Assembly: GCA_934437985.1 (NCBI GenBank)
Contig: CAKSBI010000014.1
Location: forward strand, 1-51,754
DNA: 51,754 bases
Reading direction: 5' to 3'
Source of the DNA: an uncultured Lachnospiraceae bacterium
GTDB lineage: Bacteria; Bacillota; Clostridia; Lachnospirales; Lachnospiraceae
The position numbers and the translations under genes are program-made. Below the pieces are notes generated by a model that worked only from the letters and a program-made list of their open reading frames with translations, searched no databases and had not been told where the DNA came from. Each line of letters begins with the position of its first letter. Within the stretch, counting starts at the first letter, position 1. Below, one piece after another: positions 8,277-16,096 of the stretch.

Positions 8277-9470
8277 CTACAACAGATGTCCCATTCTTAT
8301 CTTCTTGGTCCGAAGATAATTTTCATCATATTCTGTTGCCTCAATCCTGATTGGGATGCGTTCATTTATTGACATACCGTAATCAGACAGCTGATATACT
8401 TTGTCAGGATTGTTGGTAAGAAGCCTTAACGACCTGACACCAAGGTCACGGAGTATCTGCGCCCCAATGTAATATTCCCTCATATCACCAGGAAACCCAA
8501 GTGCAAGGTTTGCATCAAGTGTATCCATGCCTTTATCCTGTAATTCATAGGCCTTCAGCTTATTGATAAGCCCTATTCCACGGCCTTCCTGACGCATGTA
8601 TAAAAGTATTCCGCGGCCTTCTTTACAGATCATGGTCATTGCTGCTGCAAGCTGGTCACCACAGTCGCATTTTAATGAACCGAATGCATCGCCGGTAAGG
8701 CATTCGGAATGAACACGGCAAAGTACATTTTCACCATCACCGATGTCTCCCTTTACAAGTGCAACATGATGTTCCCCATTGAGCTTGTTGATATATCCGC
8801 ATGCGGTAAAATCACCGTATTTTGTAGGAAGCTTGGCATTGGTCTGCCTCTCAACGAATACCTCATTACGCTTCCGGTAGTTTTTGAGGGCTTCTATTGT
8901 GATGAATGTAAGCCCCCATTTTTCTGCAAGCTCAGTAAGCTCAGGGGTACGCATCATTGTACCATCTTCACGCATTATCTCGCAGCATATACCACAGGTG
9001 TTAAGCCCTGCCAGCTTCAACAGGTCAACTGTTGCCTCTGTATGTCCGGGTCTTTCAAGTACACCATTCTTTTTGGCAAGCAGCGGGAACATATGTCCCG
9101 GTCTTCTGAAATCGAGTGGCCCAGAGCTTTTTTCTGCACATTTCATTGCTGTGAGTGAACGCTCGTTTGCTGAAATCCCGGTTGTTGTATCAATGTGGTC
9201 AATCGATACTGTAAAGGCTGTTTCATGATTATCCGTATTGTCTGCCACCATTTGGGGAAGCGAAAGCCTGGCAACGTAATCCTCAGACATTGGCATACAT
9301 ATAAGTCCCTTTGCATACTTTGCCATGAAGTTGATGTTTTCAGGCGTTGCAAATTGGGCGGCACATATAAAATCACCTTCATTTTCCCTGCCTTCATCAT
9401 CTGTAACTATTATTATTTTACCATTACGGAGAGCCTCCAATGCCTCTTCAATCGTGTTGTACGAAAACAT
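8277..9470 (-). CDS. ribBA: Bifunctional DHBP synthase / GTP cyclohydrolase II
   Basis: A 397-residue fusion. The N-terminal RibB half (1-200) forms dihydroxybutanone phosphate from ribulose 5-phosphate and shows [10 protein letters not shown] and RPGHTEA. The C-terminal RibA half (about 205-397) opens GTP and shows the zinc-ligand segment [20 protein letters not shown], the RQEGRGIGL motif and LLTNNPDK. Both catalytic halves look intact. AAGGAG lies 7 bases before the ATG at 9470. It lies 40 bp after ribE within the FMN-controlled operon. Confidence 0.98.
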   Translation of the reverse strand: MFSYNTIEEALEALRNGKIIIVTDDEGRENEGDFICAAQFATPENINFMAKYAKGLICMPMSEDYVARLSLPQMVADNTDNHETAFTVSIDHIDTTTGISANERSLTAMKCAEKSSGPLDFRRPGHMFPLLAKKNGVLERPGHTEATVDLLKLAGLNTCGICCEIMREDGTMMRTPELTELAEKWGLTFITIEALKNYRKRNEVFVERQTNAKLPTKYGDFTACGYINKLNGEHHVALVKGDIGDGENVLCRVHSECLTGDAFGSLKCDCGDQLAAAMTMICKEGRGILLYMRQEGRGIGLINKLKAYELQDKGMDTLDANLALGFPGDMREYYIGAQILRDLGVRSLRLLTNNPDKVYQLSDYGMSINERIPIRIEATEYDENYLRTKKIRMGHLL

Positions 9471-9510
9471 ACTATTACTCCTTTCGACTTGTATAATGAT
9501 GGATGTCCGG

Positions 9511-10182
9511 CTAATATCCGTATTTACTTAAAAAATCCATTGTTATATCAGATTTTTTCCCATGTGCCGTACTGCCCTTATTATTGTCAGTTTCAGCCAG
9601 ACCCATTAATTTTGCAACATATTTTCCGATAATATCGTTCTCAAGATTAACGATATCCCCTGTTTTTTTACAGCCAAGAACCGTGACCCTTGCTGTATGA
9701 GGGATTATTGATACAGAAAAATCTGATTCTGTTACAGCAGCAACGGTAAGGCTTATTCCGTCAATTGCAACAGAGCCTTTTTCGACTATATAATCAAGAA
9801 TATGCCTGTCAGCAGAAATCCTGTACCAGACTGCGTTATCATCTTCGGTTATCTCACATATTGTTCCTGTCCCATCAACATGGCCTGAAACAATGTGTCC
9901 GCCAAATCTGCCATTGGCAGCCATCGCACGTTCGAGATTGACCATACTTCCTTTTTTTAGGCGTGCAAGTGATGAGCGGTTAAGTGTTTCATGCATAACG
10001 TCAGCTTTGAAAAATGAACTGTTAAATGAAGTGACTGTCAGACATACGCCATTAACTGCAATGCTGTCGCCAATATTGATATCATTTAATATATTATGTG
10101 CAGATATCTTCAATATTGCTGAGCTCGTACCCATTTGTATGGAATCCAGTGTACCTATCTCTTCAATTATTCCTGTAAACAT
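9511..10182 (-). CDS. ribE: Riboflavin synthase, alpha chain
   Basis: Dismutates two lumazines to riboflavin. The 223-residue protein has the two tandem beta-barrel repeats of the family: the first from [10 protein letters not shown], with GVCLTV; the second from about 100, with [11 protein letters not shown] and DGISLTV. The start at 10182 matches the invariant MFTGI beginning and has AAGGTG 9 bases upstream; a GTG four codons earlier is open but less likely. The start overlaps the last 20 bases of ribD, so the two genes are probably translationally coupled. Confidence 0.97.
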   Translation of the reverse strand: MFTGIIEEIGTLDSIQMGTSSAILKISAHNILNDINIGDSIAVNGVCLTVTSFNSSFFKADVMHETLNRSSLARLKKGSMVNLERAMAANGRFGGHIVSGHVDGTGTICEITEDDNAVWYRISADRHILDYIVEKGSVAIDGISLTVAAVTESDFSVSIIPHTARVTVLGCKKTGDIVNLENDIIGKYVAKLMGLAETDNNKGSTAHGKKSDITMDFLSKYGY

Positions 10183-11257
10183 GCTGTATCTCACCTTCTA
10201 TCATATAATCATCCCCAAGCTTTATTATGTCAGGGGCGGTTAGCTTAACTGCATCGTTCATTATATTAAGTCCGGTTCCACGTATCGGTGATGGTGCATT
10301 GTTACCGCCTATTATCTTTGGGGCAATGTAGCACTGTACCCTGTTAACAATACCGGCTTCAAGTGCTGACCAGTTAAGTGTACCACCGCCTTCAAGCATA
10401 ATACTGTCTATTTTTAGCTCTCCAAGTTTTGACATAAGTTCATTCAGATCAATATGTCCGTTTTTTTCCGGTACATGTATTATTTCACAGCCACAGTCGG
10501 TGTACCGTTCATGGCCGGATGTCTGTGCTGTGGCAATTATTGTCCTGACGTTGTGTGCAGTCCTGACTATTTTTGAATCAACAGGTATCCTGAGCCTTGA
10601 ATCACATATGATTCTTACAGGATCAGTCAGGCCATCTATACGGCATGTTAATTCCGGGTCATCAGCAAGTACCGTCCCGCTCCCGGCCATTATGCCGGTA
10701 TACCGGTGGCGGTCAAGATGTACGCGGTGCCGTGCCTGTTCACCGGTTATCCATTTTGAATCACCTGTATGTGAGGCAATCTTACCATCAAGTGTCATTG
10801 CGTATTTCATTACCACATATGGAGTACCGGTTGTAATGTAATGAAAGAAAACATAATTCATTGCATCACATTCATCACGCATAAAATCTTCTGTAACCTC
10901 TATGCCATGCTCCCTGAGGTATGCATTGCCTTTACCGCTGACAAGTGGATTGGGATCTCTTGAGCCTACAATAACCTTTTTGATACCGGCCTCAACGATG
11001 GCTTCAACACATGGCGGCTGTTTGCCGTAATGACAGCATGGCTCCAGTGTTACATATATTGAAGCACCTGACGCAGATTCAGTGCAGTTTTTTAATGCAT
11101 CCCTTTCCGCATGAAGCCCACCGTATCTGTGGTGCCAGCCTTCGCCAATTATCCTCCCATCCTTAACGATCACCGCACCGACAAGTGGATTAGGACATGT
11201 AAAGCCTGTAGCCTTTTTTGCTAATTCTATTGCCCTAAGCATATATTTCTTATCCAT
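10163..11257 (-). CDS. ribD: Bifunctional riboflavin deaminase/reductase
   Basis: Deaminates and then reduces the pyrimidine intermediate of riboflavin synthesis. The 364-residue protein has a cytidine-deaminase-like zinc domain at 1-145 (HAERDAL, EPCCHYGKQPPC) and a dihydrofolate-reductase-like domain at about 148-360 (YVVMKYAMTLDGKIA, SKWITG, LEGGGTLN). The start at 11257 is preferred: AAAGGGA lies 5-6 bases upstream and the conserved domain begins at once. The upstream ATG at 11299 falls inside the terminator hairpin of the riboswitch and is unlikely. First gene of the rib operon. Confidence 0.97.
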   Translation of the reverse strand: MDKKYMLRAIELAKKATGFTCPNPLVGAVIVKDGRIIGEGWHHRYGGLHAERDALKNCTESASGASIYVTLEPCCHYGKQPPCVEAIVEAGIKKVIVGSRDPNPLVSGKGNAYLREHGIEVTEDFMRDECDAMNYVFFHYITTGTPYVVMKYAMTLDGKIASHTGDSKWITGEQARHRVHLDRHRYTGIMAGSGTVLADDPELTCRIDGLTDPVRIICDSRLRIPVDSKIVRTAHNVRTIIATAQTSGHERYTDCGCEIIHVPEKNGHIDLNELMSKLGELKIDSIMLEGGGTLNWSALEAGIVNRVQCYIAPKIIGGNNAPSPIRGTGLNIMNDAVKLTAPDIIKLGDDYMIEGEIQHVYRNN

Positions 11258-11271
11258 AGTATCCCTTTCTT

Positions 11272-11315
11272 CCCCAAAACATAAATAGTCCTGAAACATA
11301 TTATGTTCCAGGACT
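11272..11315 (-). terminator. Intrinsic terminator, expression platform of the FMN riboswitch
   Basis: On the minus strand AGTCCTG plus AACAT pairs with ATGTT plus CAGGACT around an AAT loop (stem 11287-11315, 13 pairs with one G-U), followed by the U-rich stretch ATTTATGTTTT. It lies 78 nt beyond the aptamer and just before the ribD ribosome site. A second hairpin (GCTGCATT with AATGCAGC, 11343-11374) lies between aptamer and terminator and may be part of the switching fold. Confidence 0.7.
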
Positions 11316-11393
11316 GAATATCAATACTTGTTATATTATCGGGCTGCATTGAAAATGTACATACTACAAATGCAGCTTATATAAATGATAATT

Positions 11394-11502
11394 ATCTTCT
11401 CTCATCCAGACTATACTGTCGGCTTCGGAATCACACCGAATCATACCTTGCGGCTCGTGGGCTGTACCACCGGTGAGGAATTGCACCTCGCCCTGAAGAC
11501 AT
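11394..11502 (-). ncRNA. FMN riboswitch (RFN element)
   Basis: On the minus strand the element reads from the 5' P1 arm GTCTTCAGGGC (about 11500) to the 3' arm GAGAGAAGAT (about 11394). All RFN hallmarks are present: AGGGCGAGGTGCAATTCC, the CACCGGTGGTA loop, AGCCCACGAGCC, the GATTCGGTG...ATTCCGAAGCCGACAGT arm, and the closing AGTCTGGATGAGAGAAG. P1 pairs GTCTTC with GAAGAT. FMN binding is expected to stop transcription before ribD. Confidence 0.96.
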
Positions 11503-11521
11503 ATTTTATTAAGTTGAACAC

Positions 11522-11550
11522 ATGATAGCACTATTATTTATCTGTGTCAA
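11522..11550 (-). promoter_or_regulatory. Promoter of the rib operon
   Basis: On the minus strand a perfect TTGACA (11545-11550), a 17-bp spacer and TATCAT (11522-11527). It would start the transcript about 15 nt before the FMN aptamer. Confidence 0.85.
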
Positions 11551-11625
11551 GCCGGCAAACAGATTATTCCTGTCATGATGTCCGGACATATACACTGTAC
11601 ACAGGGCAGGCAATAGTTATATATG

Positions 11626-12168
11626 CTACTCCCAAAAATTGACAGGCTCATAATCGCGCAGTCTGGCAAGAAAGCCCTGTTCATCAAGCTCCTGCTTTAT
11701 AAGGTCCAGTATCTCCTCTGATTCAGCTACAATTGTATGATAGTGGTAACCGGAGGTGATATTACTCAGATAGCTTGAATTACCGGATTCAATCACATCC
11801 ATGTATTGTTTTATATCACGTCTTGATTTGATATTCATATCAGCACGGACTACCCCATATGCTTTGTGATATATGAATACGTCTTTTACCTGGCCGCCAA
11901 GGTCAACAATAAGTGAAAGCTCTTTTTCAACTTCATCATCAGTATGTCTGACTTTGTATACACGGGCATAGTTATTATTACCTACACCGATAATATATCC
12001 CTTGTTAGTTGAGATGATTGAATATCCGTTTGCTCGCAGAATTGCAATATCCTGTACAATTACCTGACGGCTTACATCTAACATCTTAGACAATTCAAGA
12101 CCTGAAATTGGTGTATCACTTGTTGATATTATCTGTATGATCTTATTGCGTCTTTCTTCACCTTTCAT
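11626..12168 (-). CDS. niaR: Nicotinate-responsive transcriptional repressor NiaR
   Basis: A 180-residue regulator with an N-terminal winged helix of the HTH_11 type (1-55; recognition part LSKMLDVSRQVIVQDIAIL) and a C-terminal 3H domain (about 75-175; GYHYHTIVAE and IYHKAYGVVRA carry the His residues that name the domain). NiaR (YrxA) represses NAD synthesis and niacin uptake genes in Firmicutes with nicotinic acid as corepressor. AAGGAG lies 7 bases before the start. It is the third gene of nadB-nadC-niaR, so it probably regulates its own synthesis through the operator at the nadB promoter. Confidence 0.93.
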   Translation of the reverse strand: MKGEERRNKIIQIISTSDTPISGLELSKMLDVSRQVIVQDIAILRANGYSIISTNKGYIIGVGNNNYARVYKVRHTDDEVEKELSLIVDLGGQVKDVFIYHKAYGVVRADMNIKSRRDIKQYMDVIESGNSSYLSNITSGYHYHTIVAESEEILDLIKQELDEQGFLARLRDYEPVNFWE

Positions 12169-12208
12169 ATGATTGCTCCTTGCGTGATATAAGATATAAA
12201 ATATTGTC

Positions 12209-13063
12209 TCAGATTGCGTGAAGGTTCTTGAGTGATATATCCATTATCGGTGCTGAATGTGTAAGGGCACCACTTGAAACATAGTCAACGCCAAGACCTT
12301 TTATGCGTTCGATATTGTCTTTTGTTACGTTACCTGATACTTCAATCTCTGCCCTTCCGTCAATGTAATCAATGGCTTCCTTCAACTGCCTGGTTGTCAT
12401 ATTGTCCAACATGATTATATCGGCACCGGCCTCCACAGCATCCTTTACCATGTCAAAGGTCTCTACCTCTACTTCAATCTTCCTGACAAACGGGGCATAT
12501 TCCTTAGCCATCCTGATTGCCTCTTTTACACCGCCGGCAGCGCCGATATGGTTATCCTTTAAAAGAACACCATCAGAAAGATTGTAACGGTGATTACTGC
12601 CACCGCCAATCCTTACGGAATATTTTTCAAATATGCGGTTGTTAGGTGTTGTTTTACGTGTATCAAGCAGTTGGATGCCTGTTCCCTCAAGTAATGCTGC
12701 AACCTCACTTGTGTATGTAGCAATACCGCTCATTCTCTGAAGGTAATTAAGTGCTGTCCTTTCACCGCAGAGAAGAACCCTTATATCTCCCCTTACCTTT
12801 GCCATAAGCCGGCCGCTTGTTACCCTGTCACCATCTTTAACAAAAAATTCAGCCTTCGTACTGTTATCTAAGAGTGTAAATACTCTTTCAAATACCTGCA
12901 GGCCACAGATTATTCCATCCTGTTTGCAGATAAGGTCAACCTCACCTGTCTGTGGTACCGGCATAACACTGTTAGTCGATACATCTTCACTTGTTATATC
13001 TTCCTTAAGTGCACTGAGAATAAATGGATCTACATTAAGTCCTAAAGTTACCTGATCGTACAT
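12209..13063 (-). CDS. nadC: Quinolinate phosphoribosyltransferase
   Basis: Converts quinolinate and PRPP to nicotinate mononucleotide. The 284-residue protein has normal length. Visible motifs: the N-terminal swapped domain up to about residue 110, ALNYLQRMSGIAT, the substrate-binding LLDTRKTTP, GGGSNHRYNLSDGVLLKDNH, and the barrel end GVDYVSSGALTHSAP. The gene begins 2 bp after the nadB stop, with its ribosome site (GAGG) inside nadB, pointing to coupled translation. Confidence 0.98.
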   Translation of the reverse strand: MYDQVTLGLNVDPFILSALKEDITSEDVSTNSVMPVPQTGEVDLICKQDGIICGLQVFERVFTLLDNSTKAEFFVKDGDRVTSGRLMAKVRGDIRVLLCGERTALNYLQRMSGIATYTSEVAALLEGTGIQLLDTRKTTPNNRIFEKYSVRIGGGSNHRYNLSDGVLLKDNHIGAAGGVKEAIRMAKEYAPFVRKIEVEVETFDMVKDAVEAGADIIMLDNMTTRQLKEAIDYIDGRAEIEVSGNVTKDNIERIKGLGVDYVSSGALTHSAPIMDISLKNLHAI

Positions 13064-13065
13064 AA

Positions 13066-14367
13066 TTATTTACCTCGCTTATCTTCTTTATTTATCTCTG
13101 CAAGAACTAATGCCCTGTATTTGGCCTCTAAAGCCTGTGCATCTGAATATACTGACATGTCTGTTGTCTTAAGGATATCATTACAGGTATCCCCTGTATC
13201 TTCAAATTCCGATACTGACATCTCTTTTGCGGCACGTTTTGCAAATACAAGGCTTTCAAGTAATGAATTGCTTGCAAGCCTGTTTTTGCCATGAACCCTG
13301 TTGCAGGCAGTCTCACCGACTGCATAAAGGTTATCCATGCTTGTACGGCTCTCGTAGTTAACATCAATTCCACCCATAAAATAATGCTGTGACGGAACAA
13401 CCGGGATACATTCCTTTGTCACATCGTAGCCATTGTACCTGCAATGCTCAACAATGTTGAAAAAATGGCTCTTTAATTCATCAGGCGGAATTGTTCTGAG
13501 ATCTTCCCATACGTGATCTGTCCCATCTGCCTCCATCTGGCTGCGTATCCTGGCAGTCAGGATATCTCTTGGAAGTAATTCATCAACGAAACGTTCCATA
13601 TCCTTGTTATAAAGCTTAGCCCCCTCACCACGGAGTGACTCTGACATCAGGAAACAACGTTCTTCTTTTTTACCTGTGTAAAATGTTGTCGGATGGATCT
13701 GGACATAATTAAGATTACGTACCCGGATATTATGCTTTAATGCAATTGCAAGCGAATCACCGGTAAGATGCTTGTAATTAGTTGAATTAGCATATAATCC
13801 GCCGACACCGCCGGTTGCAAGGACTACATAAGAAGCTGCAATACCCTCAAGGCTTCCGTCCTCATGTCTTATAACCGCACCATAGCAGCGGTTATCTCTT
13901 TCAATAATGTCAACCAGCGTTGTGTACTGGTACATTTTTACATTGGTGCGGTTTCTTACCTGTGCAAGTAAAGACGCTGTGATCTCTTTTCCGGTTGTAT
14001 CATCATGATACACGATTCTATTAGTTGAATGGCCGCCTTCTTTTGTGTATGCAAGCCTTCCTTCCGAATCTGTTGCAAATACTGTTCCGTAATCAAGCAG
14101 ATCCCTGATTACTTCCACTGATGATCTTATCATTATCTCAACTGATCTCTCATCATTTTCATAATGGCCTGCTTTCATTGTGTCGTTAAAATAGCTTTCG
14201 TAATCATCCTCACTTTTTAAAACACACATACCACCCTGTGCCAGATAAGAGTCACTTTCAATGAACTTAGACTTTGAGATGACCATAATATTCTTATCCT
14301 CAGGGAGATTCAGGGCACAATACAAACCGGAACAGCCACTTCCAACGATTAATATGTCTGTTTTCAT
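13066..14367 (-). CDS. nadB: L-aspartate oxidase, short form
   Basis: Flavoenzyme that oxidises aspartate to iminoaspartate for NadA. The 433-residue protein shows the FAD motif GSGCSGLYCAL, the SYLAQGGM segment, the EGGHSTNRIVYH substrate region, HPTTF, and the late FAD contact AVGETACNRVHGKNRLASNSLLE. It stops about 60 residues after that motif, so it lacks the C-terminal helical domain of the 530-540 residue E. coli and B. subtilis enzymes. First gene of nadB-nadC-niaR, read from its own promoter in the divergent region to nadA. Confidence 0.96.
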   Translation of the reverse strand: MKTDILIVGSGCSGLYCALNLPEDKNIMVISKSKFIESDSYLAQGGMCVLKSEDDYESYFNDTMKAGHYENDERSVEIMIRSSVEVIRDLLDYGTVFATDSEGRLAYTKEGGHSTNRIVYHDDTTGKEITASLLAQVRNRTNVKMYQYTTLVDIIERDNRCYGAVIRHEDGSLEGIAASYVVLATGGVGGLYANSTNYKHLTGDSLAIALKHNIRVRNLNYVQIHPTTFYTGKKEERCFLMSESLRGEGAKLYNKDMERFVDELLPRDILTARIRSQMEADGTDHVWEDLRTIPPDELKSHFFNIVEHCRYNGYDVTKECIPVVPSQHYFMGGIDVNYESRTSMDNLYAVGETACNRVHGKNRLASNSLLESLVFAKRAAKEMSVSEFEDTGDTCNDILKTTDMSVYSDAQALEAKYRALVLAEINKEDKRGK

Positions 14368-14411
14368 AGAGTATCCTTTCCGATATAAACCTCATCATTT
14401 TGTTTCAAATC

Positions 14412-14440
14412 ATTATAACATCTGAATTGACATCTGACAA
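14412..14440 (-). promoter_or_regulatory. Promoter of nadB-nadC-niaR
   Basis: On the minus strand TTGTCA (14435-14440), a 17-bp spacer and TATAAT (14412-14417). The spacer and -35 element are covered by the direct repeats of the proposed NiaR operator. Confidence 0.85.
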
Positions 14441-14448
14441 GACACCTG
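14418..14448. promoter_or_regulatory. Three direct repeats over the nadB promoter, proposed NiaR operator
   Basis: ACATCTG (14418-14424), ACATCTG (14430-14436) and ACACCTG (14442-14448) stand exactly 12 bp apart. They fill the spacer and -35 of the nadB promoter and end 23 bp before the -35 of nadA. Assignment to NiaR is inferred from position and from niaR being in the operon. Confidence 0.6.
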
Positions 14449-14471
14449 TAAAAATTAATGTAAAATAATTA

Positions 14472-14500
14472 TTGACACTACTTATCAATAATATTATCAT
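14472..14500 (+). promoter_or_regulatory. Promoter of nadA
   Basis: Perfect TTGACA (14472-14477), a 17-bp spacer and TATCAT (14495-14500), 36 bp before the nadA start. Confidence 0.85.
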
Positions 14501-14535
14501 CTAGTATATACAACAATAAGTGAGGTACATATATA

Positions 14536-15456
14536 ATGATGACAACAAGAGAGATACAGGACGAGATAATCAGATTAAAGAAGGAAAATGATATCTGTAT
14601 ATTAGCCCATGCATATCAGAATCATAATATACTTGAGGTTGCTGATTATACAGGTGATTCATACGGACTTAGTGTCCAAGCTTCAAAATCATCTGCCGGG
14701 ACAGTATTAATGTGCGGTGTCCGTTTTATGGCTGAAACTGTTAAGATTCTTTCGCCCGACAAGAAAGTTATATTGTCTAATCCCGGCGCAGGGTGTCCTA
14801 TGGCTGAGCAGCTTGATGTCTCACTGCTTAAGACATTAAGGGAGAAATATCCTGAACATACGGTAGTTGCATATATTAATACAACTTCTGAACTTAAGAC
14901 TTTATGTGATGTGTGCGTTACATCTTCATCAGCTGTCCAGATAATTAAGAATATTGATAATGACAGAATTTTATTTATTCCTGATTGTAATCTGGGGGCA
15001 TGGGTTCAGAAGCAGGTTCCTGATAAAGAATTTGCATTTGTTCATGGCGGCTGCCCGACACACTTAAGGGTAACTAAGAATATGGTACAGAAAGCAAGGG
15101 CGGAGCATCCTGATGCCGAGCTTCTTGTCCATCCGGAATGTCTGCCGGAGGTGTCGGCACTTGCAGATTATGTTGGAAGTACTACAGGGATTATGGGATA
15201 TGCTAAGAAGTCAGATAAGAGGGAATTCATTATCGGGACAGAGAACAGCATTGTTGAACATCTTCAATTTGAATGTCCTGATAAAGTGTTCTACCCATTA
15301 TCTAAGGATCTGGTATGCCACAATATGAAGCTTACTACCCTGGTTGATGTTCTTAACTGTGTCAGGGGAATTGCCGGCGAGGAGATTATACTTGATGAGG
15401 ATGTCAGGCTCAAGGCACTTGCGAGCATTGAGAAGATGATTGAGCTTGGTGAGTGA
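14536..15456 (+). CDS. nadA: Quinolinate synthase A
   Basis: Iron-sulfur enzyme that condenses iminoaspartate with dihydroxyacetone phosphate to quinolinate. The 306-residue protein has the three-fold pseudo-symmetric family layout with the cluster cysteines in CGVRFMAETVK, the HPEC segment and the FECPDK segment. Other motifs: NPGAGCPMAE, VTSSSAV, GSTTGIMGY. Two ATG codons in a row (14536 and 14539) are possible starts; GAGG lies 10-13 bases upstream. Divergent from nadBC-niaR and probably co-regulated by the shared control region. Confidence 0.97.
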   Translation: MMTTREIQDEIIRLKKENDICILAHAYQNHNILEVADYTGDSYGLSVQASKSSAGTVLMCGVRFMAETVKILSPDKKVILSNPGAGCPMAEQLDVSLLKTLREKYPEHTVVAYINTTSELKTLCDVCVTSSSAVQIIKNIDNDRILFIPDCNLGAWVQKQVPDKEFAFVHGGCPTHLRVTKNMVQKARAEHPDAELLVHPECLPEVSALADYVGSTTGIMGYAKKSDKREFIIGTENSIVEHLQFECPDKVFYPLSKDLVCHNMKLTTLVDVLNCVRGIAGEEIILDEDVRLKALASIEKMIELGE

Positions 15457-15562
15457 CCCCTGTTACCAAAATGCGGCCATACATATATATATATGTAATT
15501 GAATGACTGCATTTTTCATTTAATGGGATTAATAGAATGGGCATTACATTGTATGGTATTAA

Positions 15563-15604
15563 AAAAGCAGCTGTGCATAAAATAATATATGCATGGCTGC
15601 TTTT
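15563..15604. terminator. Bidirectional terminator between nadA and rpsO
   Basis: A long stem pairs AAAAGCAGC (15563-15571) with GCTGCTTTT (15596-15604) and continues inward through two G-U wobbles to TGCATA/TATGCA. The ends give a T-run on each strand, so it can stop both nadA and the convergent rpsO. Confidence 0.85.
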
Positions 15605-15629
15605 AATAAATTCCCGGATATTACAATAA

Positions 15630-15896
15630 TTACTTACGTAAACCAAGTCTCTCAATGAGTGAACGATATCTCTCAATATCCTTCTTCTTAAGGTACTCAA
15701 GCAGGTTTCTTCTCTGACCTACCATCATAAGAAGACCACGTCTTGAATGATGGTCCTTCTTGTTAACCTTAAGATGCTCAGTAAGATCACGGATTCTCTC
15801 TGTAAGAAGTGCTACCTGAACCTCCGGTGAACCTGTGTCACCTTCGCTTCTTCCGTACTCTTTAATGATCTCTGCTTTTCTTTCCTTAGTTGTCAT
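15630..15896 (-). CDS. rpsO: 30S ribosomal protein S15
   Basis: Small-subunit protein of 88 residues that binds the central domain of 16S rRNA. It shows the typical beginning with [21 protein letters not shown] and the conserved [14 protein letters not shown] segment. The start at 15896 has AAGGAGG 8 bases upstream; the open frame extends 22 codons further but that part is the mRNA leader. It is transcribed alone, from its own promoter to a strong terminator. Confidence 0.98.
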   Translation of the reverse strand: MTTKERKAEIIKEYGRSEGDTGSPEVQVALLTERIRDLTEHLKVNKKDHHSRRGLLMMVGQRRNLLEYLKKKDIERYRSLIERLGLRK

Positions 15897-15975
15897 TATG
15901 ACATCCTCCTTATAATAATTATTATACACCATCGCCAAGCACAGGTCGGAGTGTCCTACCACCTAGTGACAGTAC
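15897..15975 (-). promoter_or_regulatory. Leader of rpsO mRNA, candidate S15 autoregulatory site
   Basis: About 79 nt between the likely start of transcription and the ATG. It contains a GC-rich part (around 15930-15965) that can fold by pairing AGG/CCT and GG/CC elements around GGACACTCC, followed by an AT-rich stretch and the ribosome site. S15 leaders are autoregulated in several phyla with different structures. This one matches none that I can name with confidence. Confidence 0.35.
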
Positions 15976-15982
15976 TTTTGGT

Positions 15983-16011
15983 ATGATAACATATATATTC
16001 TGTATTGTAAA
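15983..16011 (-). promoter_or_regulatory. Promoter of rpsO
   Basis: On the minus strand TTTACA (16006-16011), a 17-bp spacer and TATCAT (15983-15988). Confidence 0.75.
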
Positions 16012-16096
16012 GTGTTATTTTGCGTTCACGGAACTGTTATTTGCATCAGCACGGAACTTGCCCGCCCAGATACTTTTTAAAAGCATACGGAGCAGT

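Noticed and set aside
11258..11299. Upstream start for ribD at 11299
   Set aside because: It lies within the terminator hairpin of the riboswitch and the added residues match nothing in RibD.
11578..11589. Perfect 12-bp palindrome ATGTCCGGACAT upstream of the rib promoter
   Set aside because: It may be an operator, but the rib operon is already controlled by the FMN riboswitch, no second copy was seen, and no regulator can be linked to it.
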